This document shows, piece by piece, positions 7,195 through 14,101 of a DNA stretch of 64,000 bases. The notes under the pieces were generated by a model that saw only the letters and a list, made by a program, of their open reading frames with translations, did no database searches and had not been told where the DNA came from. Position numbers and translations under genes: made by a program. Position 1 is the first letter of the stretch. Each line of letters begins with the position of its first letter. Source of the stretch: Nocardioides potassii (GTDB lineage Bacteria > Actinomycetota > Actinomycetes > Propionibacteriales > Nocardioidaceae); assembly GCF_021648885.1 (NCBI RefSeq), contig NZ_JAKJHZ010000009.1, forward strand, positions 1-64,000, written 5' to 3'.

Positions 7195-10111
7195 CGGACC
7201 GCTCCCCCCTGCGCTGCCGCACGGTCGGAGCCGCGAGGACCAGGGCCGCCACGATCGCGAGACCCTGCAGGACGAGGAGGCCGGTGCGCCACCACGAGCG
7301 CGAGCCGGCCAGCGCGTCGGGGTCGAGCGGACGGTCGACGTGCCACGCGCGCGTGCTGCGGTCCTCCGCGCTCGCCTGGTCGAGCCCGGCGGTGGCGTCC
7401 AGCAGGGAGGAGACCTGCCCGTCGGCCGGCGCGGTCAGGACGACGTACTCGATCCCCCGGGCCCCCAGGTCGGCGACCACGGCGGGGGTCGGCGACGACA
7501 CGAGCGTGCGGACGTCCTCGGTGAGCGAGGTGTCCTCGGCGGCGAGGGTGAGCACCTCGTCCTCGCCGACGGTCGTGCCGTCGTCGCGGCGGATCCGGTA
7601 GGTGATGCCGTCCTCGACCGAGCCGTTGACGACGAGGACGCCGTGCTCCTGGCCGAGCAGCGAGCTCTGCTGCATGTAGACGGGGACCGATGCCTCGGCG
7701 TCGCGGGCGAGGGCGTTGCCCGGGGTGGTGAGCCACCAGCCGAGGCCGCCGAGCGGTACGGCGGCGGCGACGACCGCGAGCGCGGTGGCCAGCCCGCGCT
7801 GCCACCACGGGTGGTGCTCGTCGAGGCGGCGGAGGTAGGCGTCCGCCCCCAGCACGGCGGCGACGACCGACGTGCCCTGGAGGATGACGACGAACAGCCC
7901 CAGGCTCGGACGGGTGGTGACCGACGGCAGGTCGAGGGTGACGTGCGAGAGGGCGCCGGACACCACCGCGGCGGCGAGCGCGACGATCCAGCAGATGACG
8001 ACGGGCACGCGCGTGCGGCGCGGGACGAGCGCCGCGACGGCGAGCGCGCCGAGCACCGCGCCGAGCCAGGCGGGCGCGCCGAGGTCGTTGAGCCGGCCGG
8101 TCAGCAGTCCGCCGAAGGTGACCTGGTCGACGGTGAGCCGTCCCGCCTCCAGCAGCAGGCCGGACGCCGACCCGGTGGTGACGAGGGGGACGAGCCAGGG
8201 CGCGAGCAGCACCGGCGTGGCCGCGACGGCGACCACCGGTGGGCCCCAGCTGTCGCGCTCCCTGAGCAGCCGCGGCGAGATGACGGCCGCGGAGCCGAGG
8301 ACGACGGCGGTGGCGAGGAGCGCGAAGAGCCAGAGCCCGGGCACGAAGGCGGCGCCGAGCGCCAGCAGCAGCGCCGTGCGCCAGGCGGCTCGCCAGCGTC
8401 GGTCACGGTCGGGGTCGACGAAGCCGAGCGCGGCGTGGGCGGCCCACGGCAGCAGGGCCGCCACCGCGACGACGCCGAAGCGGCCCTCGGCCCACGCGCC
8501 CGAGGACACCGGCACGAGCGCGTACGTCAGTGCGCCCCACACCACGAGCCAGCGCGGCAGGCCGAGCGGGTCGACCAGCCGCCCCACCACGGCGAGCAGG
8601 CGCCACGCACCCCACGCCGCGAAGGGCACGGCCAGCAGCATCAGGGCCGACACCACCGCGCCCGTGTGCCCGAGCAAGAGCCACGCGGCGATCGCGAACG
8701 GCAGGACGTAGGCGGGGGCGGGCACGTCGGTGCCGGTGCCGAGCGGCAGCCAGGTGGAGACGTGCAGCGACCACCAGTCCGAGGCGGCTGCGGGCACCGG
8801 GGAGAGCGCACCACCGACGATCGAGCCGAACGCCTCCCGCGCCGCCAGCAGCGACAGCACACCGAAGAGCACGAGCACGACGGCGACCGGGTTGGTGAAG
8901 AACCGCGCGACCAGACCGCTGTCGGTCAGGTAGGCCTCCTCGTCGTCCTCGCTGGCCCCCGGGCGGGCGGAGGCGGTCCGCTGCTCCCCGGCCGGCACGC
9001 CGTCCGTCGCGCGCGCCGCCCGCCTCCGCTCGGCGACGTCGGCGGCCTGGCCGGTGACGGCCGAGGCGAGGTCGGTGACGAAGTCGAGCCCGTGCCGGTA
9101 GGGCAGCCACGTGGGCGCCAGCAGGTGGCGTACGTCGGCGGGCTCGCCCCGGCGACGACGCGCGCGCTCGCGCCGCGCGGCCAGCACCTGTCGCGGACGG
9201 CCGTGCACGGACAGCACCGCGGCGAGCTCGTCGAACCCCTCCCCCACGGAGCGGACCGCGAAGAACCCGAGCACCCGGAGGATCGAGCCGACGAAGAGTC
9301 GGACGTACTGCCACGCGAAGCCGCGACCCGACACGTTGGCCAGCGACGTCAGCAGCGCTGCCCGGCGCTCCTGGTAGTGCGTGTGGCGCCCGGTCAGCGG
9401 CGTACGCCGGATGCCGCGGTGCGCGGCCTCGGCGTGGAACACCACGGCCTGCGGCACCACCAGGGTGCGGTGCCCGGCCAGCGCCGCGCGCCAGCCGAAG
9501 TCGATGTCGTTGCCGAAGATCGGCAGGTCCTCGTCGAGACCGCCCAGCGCCTCGAGCACCTCGCGGCGCACCAGCATGCCGGCGGTGTTGACCGCGAGGA
9601 CCTCACGGACCTCGTCGTGCTGGCCCTGGTCGTACTCCCCCCGCTCCAGCCCGGTCTCGCGACGGCCGGTGCCGGTGATGGTGAGGCCGACCTCGAGCAG
9701 GCGCCGCAGCGAGGGCCACTCGCGGAGCTTGGGGCCGAGGATCGCGGCCTCGGGGTGCTCCGCCGCGGCGGCGAGCAGCTCGGCGAGGGCGGTGGGCTCG
9801 GGGTTGCTGTCGTCGTGCAGCAGCCACACCCACTCATCGGCTCCGGCGGGGTCCTGCTCGGCGGGTGCCAGCTCGAGCCCGCGGCGCACGGCGGCGGGAT
9901 AGCTCGTCGAGCCGGGGACGACGTCGAGGACCAGGCGGTCCGGACCGGTCGTCGAGAACGCCGTTCGCACGAGCTCGACGCTGTCGTCGCGGCTGGTCGT
10001 GTCCACCGCCACGACGCGGTCGACCGGGTGGGTCTGCCCGGTCAGACCAGCGAGGACCGCCGGCAGCCACCTCGTCCCGTCATGGCTGACGAGGAGCGCT
10101 GTGACGGACAC
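7187..10111 (-). CDS. GT2 glycosyltransferase fused to a large polytopic membrane domain
   Basis: A 974-residue protein. Residues ~1-260 form a GT-A family 2 domain: the start SVTALLVSHDGTRWLPAVLAG, then the acidic metal motif in EWVWLLHDDSNPEPTALAEL, then the acceptor-side segment LPIFGNDIDFGWRAALAGH. After a charged linker (~330-390) come roughly ten or more hydrophobic helices to about residue 830, an extracellular domain, and a final helix near 945. The architecture fits an exporter or transferase using a lipid-linked sugar for a cell-wall glycan or glycoprotein; the substrate is not known. GTG 10111 is supported by TAAGGT 6 nt upstream. Confidence 0.75.
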   Translation of the reverse strand: MSVTALLVSHDGTRWLPAVLAGLTGQTHPVDRVVAVDTTSRDDSVELVRTAFSTTGPDRLVLDVVPGSTSYPAAVRRGLELAPAEQDPAGADEWVWLLHDDSNPEPTALAELLAAAAEHPEAAILGPKLREWPSLRRLLEVGLTITGTGRRETGLERGEYDQGQHDEVREVLAVNTAGMLVRREVLEALGGLDEDLPIFGNDIDFGWRAALAGHRTLVVPQAVVFHAEAAHRGIRRTPLTGRHTHYQERRAALLTSLANVSGRGFAWQYVRLFVGSILRVLGFFAVRSVGEGFDELAAVLSVHGRPRQVLAARRERARRRRGEPADVRHLLAPTWLPYRHGLDFVTDLASAVTGQAADVAERRRAARATDGVPAGEQRTASARPGASEDDEEAYLTDSGLVARFFTNPVAVVLVLFGVLSLLAAREAFGSIVGGALSPVPAAASDWWSLHVSTWLPLGTGTDVPAPAYVLPFAIAAWLLLGHTGAVVSALMLLAVPFAAWGAWRLLAVVGRLVDPLGLPRWLVVWGALTYALVPVSSGAWAEGRFGVVAVAALLPWAAHAALGFVDPDRDRRWRAAWRTALLLALGAAFVPGLWLFALLATAVVLGSAAVISPRLLRERDSWGPPVVAVAATPVLLAPWLVPLVTTGSASGLLLEAGRLTVDQVTFGGLLTGRLNDLGAPAWLGAVLGALAVAALVPRRTRVPVVICWIVALAAAVVSGALSHVTLDLPSVTTRPSLGLFVVILQGTSVVAAVLGADAYLRRLDEHHPWWQRGLATALAVVAAAVPLGGLGWWLTTPGNALARDAEASVPVYMQQSSLLGQEHGVLVVNGSVEDGITYRIRRDDGTTVGEDEVLTLAAEDTSLTEDVRTLVSSPTPAVVADLGARGIEYVVLTAPADGQVSSLLDATAGLDQASAEDRSTRAWHVDRPLDPDALAGSRSWWRTGLLVLQGLAIVAALVLAAPTVRQRRGERSDA

Positions 10112-10117
10112 CGGAGC

Positions 10118-10123
10118 ACCTTA
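10118..10123 (-). promoter_or_regulatory. -10 hexamer (TAAGGT) of leaderless glycosyltransferase gene
   Basis: TAAGGT on the minus strand ends 6 nt before GTG 10111, giving this gene its own promoter downstream of whiB2. Confidence 0.5.
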
Positions 10124-10176
10124 GCGAGGCGCTCCATGCCGCCAAAAACAGCGCTGTGAGCGGTGGAAGAGGTGCG

Positions 10177-10434
10177 TCAGACGGCGCGCTTCTTGAGCTT
10201 GCGGCGCTCGCGCTCGGAGAGTCCGCCCCAGATGCCGAAGCGCTCGTCGTTCATCAGCGCCGACTCCAGGCACTCGTCGCGGACCTCGCACGTCAGGCAC
10301 ACCTTCTTGGCCTCGCGCGTCGAGCCGCCCTTCTCGGGGAAGAACGCCTCGGGGTCCGTCTGCGCGCACAGTGCGCGGTCCTGCCAGCCGAGCTCCTCGC
10401 CCTCAGGCTCGAGGAGGAACAGTTCTGCTCTCAT
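10177..10434 (-). CDS. whiB2: WhiB-family iron-sulfur regulator, WhiB2/WhmD type
   Basis: An 85-residue WhiB protein with the four cluster cysteines C23, C46, C49 and C55 (C-x22-C-x2-C-x5-C), the GIWGG turn at 67-71 and a basic tail SERERRKLKKRAV for DNA contact. WhiB2/WhmD (WhiB in Streptomyces) binds a [4Fe-4S] cluster, partners the principal sigma factor and controls septation and sporulation genes. Position next to fbiA and the N-terminus MRAELFLLEPEGEELGWQDRAL identify the WhiB2 class. ATG 10434 is chosen over an upstream in-frame ATG because it matches the family N-terminus and follows an AAAGGG site. It is divergent from fbiA. Confidence 0.9.
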   Translation of the reverse strand: MRAELFLLEPEGEELGWQDRALCAQTDPEAFFPEKGGSTREAKKVCLTCEVRDECLESALMNDERFGIWGGLSERERRKLKKRAV

Positions 10435-10498
10435 GGTGGTACGCCCTTTCGACCCTTGCCACTGAAATGGCGCCGCAAGCGTGAACGACACTGTGGGA

Positions 10499-10528
10499 AT
10501 TACATGCCTGTCGTACCGCTCAAGTCAA
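10499..10528 (-). promoter_or_regulatory. Candidate whiB2 promoter (TTGACT-18-TGTAAT)
   Basis: On the minus strand TTGACT (10523-10528) and TGTAAT (10499-10504) are spaced by 18 bp, resembling a principal-sigma promoter and predicting a leader of roughly 55-60 nt before ATG 10434. No other gene in this window has so consensus-like a -35. Confidence 0.5.
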
Positions 10529-10572
10529 GCCCGGATCTGATATGGCCAATCGGGGTACGGCAGGCTTGTCCT

Positions 10573-11613
10573 GTGCCATCATCCCCGCTCCCGCTCCGTC
10601 GCGTCACCGTCCTCTCCGGAGGTGTCGGCGGGGCAAGGTTCGTCCAGGGACTGCTGCACGGACTGCGGTCCGGCACGGTGCCCGGCGGCTCCCCCGACAC
10701 CGAGGTGACCGTCGTCGCGAACACCGCCGACGACTGGTGGATCCACGGCCTCAAGGTCTGCCCGGACCTCGACACCTTGATGTACACCCTCGGCGACGGC
10801 ATCGACGTCGAGCGCGGGTGGGGCCGGCGTGACGAGACGTGGAGCGCCAAGGCCGAGCTCGAGGCGTACGGCGTCGAGCCCACGTGGTTCGGCCTCGGGG
10901 ACCGCGACATCGCCACCCACCTCGTGCGCACCCAGATGCTCGAGGCCGGGTACACGCTCTCCCAGGTGACCGAGGCGCTGTGCCGCCGCTGGCTCTCGCC
11001 TGCCCACGGGGGACGCGTGCGGCTGCTGCCGATGAGCGACGACCGGGTGGAGACGCACATCGCGATCGCCGACCCCGACAGCCCCAGCGGACGATCGGTG
11101 GTCCACTTCCAGGAGTACTGGGTGCGGATGCGTGCCTCGGTACCGGCAGAGACGGTCCTCGTGGTCGGCCAGGACGCCGCCGCTCCGGCGCCGGGCGTCC
11201 TCGAGGCGATCGACGGGTGCGACCTCGTGGTGGTGCCACCGTCCAACCCGGTCGTGTCGGTCGGCACCATCCTCGGCGTGCCCGGCATCCGCGACGCCGT
11301 GCGCCGGACGCCTGCGCCGGTGGTCGGCCTCTCCCCCATCGTCGGGGGGTCCCACGTCCACGGCATGGCCGCCCAGATGCTGACGAGCATCGGCGTCGAG
11401 GTCTCCGCCTCCGCCGTCGGGACGCACTACGGCGCCCGGTCGGCCGGTGGCGTGCTCGACGGCTGGCTCGTGGACACGCGCGACGCCGACCACCTGCCGC
11501 CGCTCGAGGCGGCGGGCGTCCGCGCGCGCGCCGTACCGCTGATGATGAGCGACCTCGACGCGACGGCCGCGATGGCCGCCGAGGCCGTGACGCTGGTCCG
11601 CGGACCGGCATGA
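10573..11613 (+). CDS. fbiA: 2-phospho-L-lactate transferase (F420 biosynthesis)
   Basis: A 346-residue CofD/FbiA protein that joins the phospholactate (or phosphoenolpyruvate-derived) moiety to the deazaflavin Fo, making (dehydro)F420-0. Evidence: the N-terminal LSGGVGGARFVQGL nucleotide-binding turn, VVANTADDWWIHGLKVCPDLDTLMYTL, FGLGDRDIATHLVRTQ with the catalytic acidic cluster, and VVVPPSNPVVSVGTILGVPGIRDA. The GTG 10573 start gives the standard family length. The next gene (fbiB) starts within the stop codon (ATGA), so the two are coupled. A CAGGCT hexamer 6 nt upstream may be a weak leaderless -10. Confidence 0.93.
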   Translation: MPSSPLPLRRVTVLSGGVGGARFVQGLLHGLRSGTVPGGSPDTEVTVVANTADDWWIHGLKVCPDLDTLMYTLGDGIDVERGWGRRDETWSAKAELEAYGVEPTWFGLGDRDIATHLVRTQMLEAGYTLSQVTEALCRRWLSPAHGGRVRLLPMSDDRVETHIAIADPDSPSGRSVVHFQEYWVRMRASVPAETVLVVGQDAAAPAPGVLEAIDGCDLVVVPPSNPVVSVGTILGVPGIRDAVRRTPAPVVGLSPIVGGSHVHGMAAQMLTSIGVEVSASAVGTHYGARSAGGVLDGWLVDTRDADHLPPLEAAGVRARAVPLMMSDLDATAAMAAEAVTLVRGPA

Positions 11614-12542
11614 GCGGGCACGCCCACCGGCTCGAGGTCTGGGCGCCCGACGGCGTCCCCGAGGTGGCCGCCGGTGACGACCTGGCCGGCATCGTGCTGG
11701 CCGCGCTCGGCGACGGTGCCGACCTCGCCGACGGCGACGTCGTGTCGGTGACCAGCAAGGTGGTGAGCAAGTCCGAGGGGCGCACCCGGCAGGGCGATCG
11801 CGACGCAGCGGTCGACGAGGAGTCCGTACGGCTCGTGGCGCAGCGCGGCCGGACGCGCATCGTGCGGCACCGGCTCGGGCTGACGATGGCAGCCGCGGGC
11901 GTCGACGCCTCCAACGTCGCCGTCGGCTCGATCGTCCTGCTCCCGCTCGACCCGGACGCCTCCGCCCGGGGACTGCGCCGGGAGGTCCACGCGCGGGCCG
12001 GGGTCAACGTCGGCGTCGTCGTCACCGACACCGCCGGACGCGCGTGGCGCGAGGGCCAGACCGACATCGCGATCGGCGCCGCCGGTCTCCACGTGGCCGA
12101 GGACCTCGCCGGTCGCACCGACCCCTACGGCAACCCGCTCGTGGTCACCCTGCCCGCTGTCGCCGACGAGATCGCCGGTGCCGCCGAGCTGGCGCAGGGC
12201 AAGCTGGCCGGTCGCCCGGTGGCGGTCGTCCGCGGACGCGCCGACCTGGTGCTTCCGCCCGGCGAGGACGGGCCGGGTGCCGCGGCGCTCGTGCGCGCCG
12301 AGGGCCACGACCTGTTCGGCTGGGGCGCCCGCGAGGCCGTCGTACGCGCGCTGGCCGGGGCCGCCGCGGACCGCGTGCCGTTCGGCGCACCGGTGCCCGA
12401 GGAGGAGCTCCGCGAAGCGCTCGACCGGCTCCCCGACCGCGCCGACCGCACCGCGGTGGAGGCCGTCTGCTTCGCCCACGGCTGGCGGGTCGACGGGTGG
12501 GAGGACGACGTCGTGTGCCGTGTCTCACCTGCGACTACGTAG
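11610..12542 (+). CDS. fbiB: Coenzyme F420:L-glutamate ligase, ligase domain only (CofE-like FbiB)
   Basis: A 310-residue protein adding glutamate(s) to F420-0. The CofE fold is clear: DGDVVSVTSKVVSKSEG (about residues 41-57, metal/GTP loop), RHRLGLTMAAAGVDASNV, VGVVVTDTAGRAWREGQTDIAIGAAG and a domain end near 250. Mycobacterial FbiB is about 448 residues because a C-terminal FMN-binding nitroreductase-like domain, which reduces dehydro-F420, is fused to the ligase. Here only ~60-70 residues follow the ligase and no FMN-domain motif is seen. It overlaps fbiA by 4 nt. The missing reductase is presumably encoded elsewhere. Confidence 0.9.
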   Translation: MSGHAHRLEVWAPDGVPEVAAGDDLAGIVLAALGDGADLADGDVVSVTSKVVSKSEGRTRQGDRDAAVDEESVRLVAQRGRTRIVRHRLGLTMAAAGVDASNVAVGSIVLLPLDPDASARGLRREVHARAGVNVGVVVTDTAGRAWREGQTDIAIGAAGLHVAEDLAGRTDPYGNPLVVTLPAVADEIAGAAELAQGKLAGRPVAVVRGRADLVLPPGEDGPGAAALVRAEGHDLFGWGAREAVVRALAGAAADRVPFGAPVPEEELREALDRLPDRADRTAVEAVCFAHGWRVDGWEDDVVCRVSPATT

Positions 12543-12605
12543 ACTCTGCCAGCGCAGCCCTCTGAGGCTGCCCCTCCAGCAGTCGACCGAGAGACCCAGA
12601 GCACC

Positions 12606-13343
12606 GTGGCCAAGCAGGCAAGGACCGACCGTCAGGCGGTCATCGACTCCATCCGCTCCCAGCAGGCGAAGGGTGAGAACCGACGCGGCATGGCCATCGT
12701 CGGCCTCTGCGTCCTCGTCGCCGTCGTCATCATCGGCGCCGCGGCCTTCAAGCCCGTCAAGGACTGGTACGACCTGCGCTCCTACGCCTCGGACTCGCTC
12801 AGCGACATCGGCGCCAAGGCGTCGGTGTGCCAGAAGGTCACCACCAAGCCCGCGGAGGGCAACCAGGACCACGTCGACGTCGGCACGCCGATGAGCTACC
12901 CGGACGCCCCGCCGGCCTTCGGCCAGCACTGGAACATGTGGGACAGCATGGACCGCAAGCTCTACACGACCTCCGACCGCCCCGAGCTCGGCGAGCTGGT
13001 GCACAACCTCGAGCACGGCTTCACGATCCTCTGGTACGACAAGACCATCGCCGACAGCGGCGAGAAGATGTCCGAGCTGCGCGGCATCGCGTCCAAGCTC
13101 CAGGGCACCACCAACCTGCGCGACAAGTTCAAGGCCGTGCCGTGGACCTCGGAGGACGGCAAGGCCTTCCCCAAGGGCCAGCACGTCGCCTTCACCCACT
13201 GGTCCGTCGGTGGCGCCGGCGAGACCGACACGAGCAAGCAGGTCGGCGTCTGGCAGTACTGCTCCGACATCAGCGGTGCCGCCCTCGACACGTTCATGAA
13301 GGACTACCCCTACATGGACTCCCCGGAGCCCAACGCCGTCTGA
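12606..13343 (+). CDS. DUF3105 family membrane-anchored protein
   Basis: A 245-residue protein with a basic cytoplasmic N-terminus, one transmembrane helix (about residues 31-50, AIVGLCVLVAVVIIGAAAF) and an extracytoplasmic DUF3105 domain bearing the conserved LVHNLEHGFTILWYD (His/Glu cluster, possibly metal-binding), PPAFGQHWNMWD near its start and a WQYCSD ending. Function is unknown. It starts at GTG 12606 after a 63-nt leader that holds a TAGACT hexamer (12540-12545) and a small GCAGCC/GGCTGC hairpin (12554-12571). Confidence 0.8.
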   Translation: MAKQARTDRQAVIDSIRSQQAKGENRRGMAIVGLCVLVAVVIIGAAAFKPVKDWYDLRSYASDSLSDIGAKASVCQKVTTKPAEGNQDHVDVGTPMSYPDAPPAFGQHWNMWDSMDRKLYTTSDRPELGELVHNLEHGFTILWYDKTIADSGEKMSELRGIASKLQGTTNLRDKFKAVPWTSEDGKAFPKGQHVAFTHWSVGGAGETDTSKQVGVWQYCSDISGAALDTFMKDYPYMDSPEPNAV

Positions 13344-13356
13344 GCCGGCTCATCCC

Positions 13357-14088
13357 ATGGCCACGTTCGCCGAGGTGCTCGCCGCCCAGCTGCGACAAGA
13401 GCCCGGTCGACCGCTGCTGACGTTCTACGACCACGCCAGCGACGAGCGCGTCGAGCTGTCGGTGACGACGTACGCCAACTGGGTGGCCAAGGCGGCCGGC
13501 CTCCTCACCGAGGTGGCCGACCTCGAGCGCGGCATGTCGTTGCGCGTCGACCTGCCGCCGCACTGGCTCTCGCCGGTGTTCCTGGGCGCCGCGTGGAGCG
13601 TCGGCCTGCGGATCACCGCGCACGACGACCCGGACGCCGTCGTGTGCGGTCCCGACACCCTCGACACGTGGGCGCCGCGCGCCGGGGAGATCCCGGTGCT
13701 GGCGTGCAGCCTCCGGCCACTGGGCGTGCGCTTCGCCGACCCGGTCCCCGCCGGTGTGCTCGACGTCGGCGTCGAGATCTGGTCCCAGCCCGACGGCTGG
13801 GCACCGTGGGACCCGCCGACCGGTGACGACCTCGCCACGGACGACCTCACCCAGGACGAGCTCTTCGCCCCCGCGAAGGATGGGCAGAGCGAGCTGACGG
13901 CCGCCGCCGGGAGCTCTCTCACCGACGGCGGCCGTCTCCTCTCGGTGGCCGACCCGGCTTCCCCACCAGGAATGGCCACCTTCACCGAACCCCTCAGACG
14001 AGGAGGTTCGCTGGTCCTCGTCCGCAATCCCGACCCGGACCGCCTCGACGGCGTCCACGACGCCGAGCGGGCGACCGCCCGAGCCTGA
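13357..14088 (+). CDS. TIGR03089 family protein (AMP-binding-like N-terminal fragment)
   Basis: A 243-residue protein of the actinobacterial TIGR03089 family, which resembles the N-terminal part of acyl-adenylating enzymes but lacks the nucleotide-binding core motifs. The family start is clear: TFAEVLAAQLRQEPGRPLLTFYD, then ELSVTTYANWVAKAAGLL and LPPHWLSPVFLGAAWSVGL. It lies 13 nt after the DUF3105 gene and is convergent with the amidase gene. No catalytic role can be assigned. Confidence 0.7.
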   Translation: MATFAEVLAAQLRQEPGRPLLTFYDHASDERVELSVTTYANWVAKAAGLLTEVADLERGMSLRVDLPPHWLSPVFLGAAWSVGLRITAHDDPDAVVCGPDTLDTWAPRAGEIPVLACSLRPLGVRFADPVPAGVLDVGVEIWSQPDGWAPWDPPTGDDLATDDLTQDELFAPAKDGQSELTAAAGSSLTDGGRLLSVADPASPPGMATFTEPLRRGGSLVLVRNPDPDRLDGVHDAERATARA

Positions 14089-14101
14089 CCGCGGCTCATC
14101 C

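Noticed and set aside
5906-10159. A very long open frame (over 1400 codons) on the plus strand
   Set aside because: It is antisense to the DUF5719 and glycosyltransferase genes. Its composition (Arg, Ala, Gly, Pro runs with no domain) is what high-GC codon bias produces opposite real genes.
12540-12571. Small GCAGCC/GGCTGC hairpin as an fbiB terminator
   Set aside because: The stem is only 6 bp and a likely -10 (TAGACT) for the next gene overlaps the region, so it is as likely a leader structure; not listed as a terminator.
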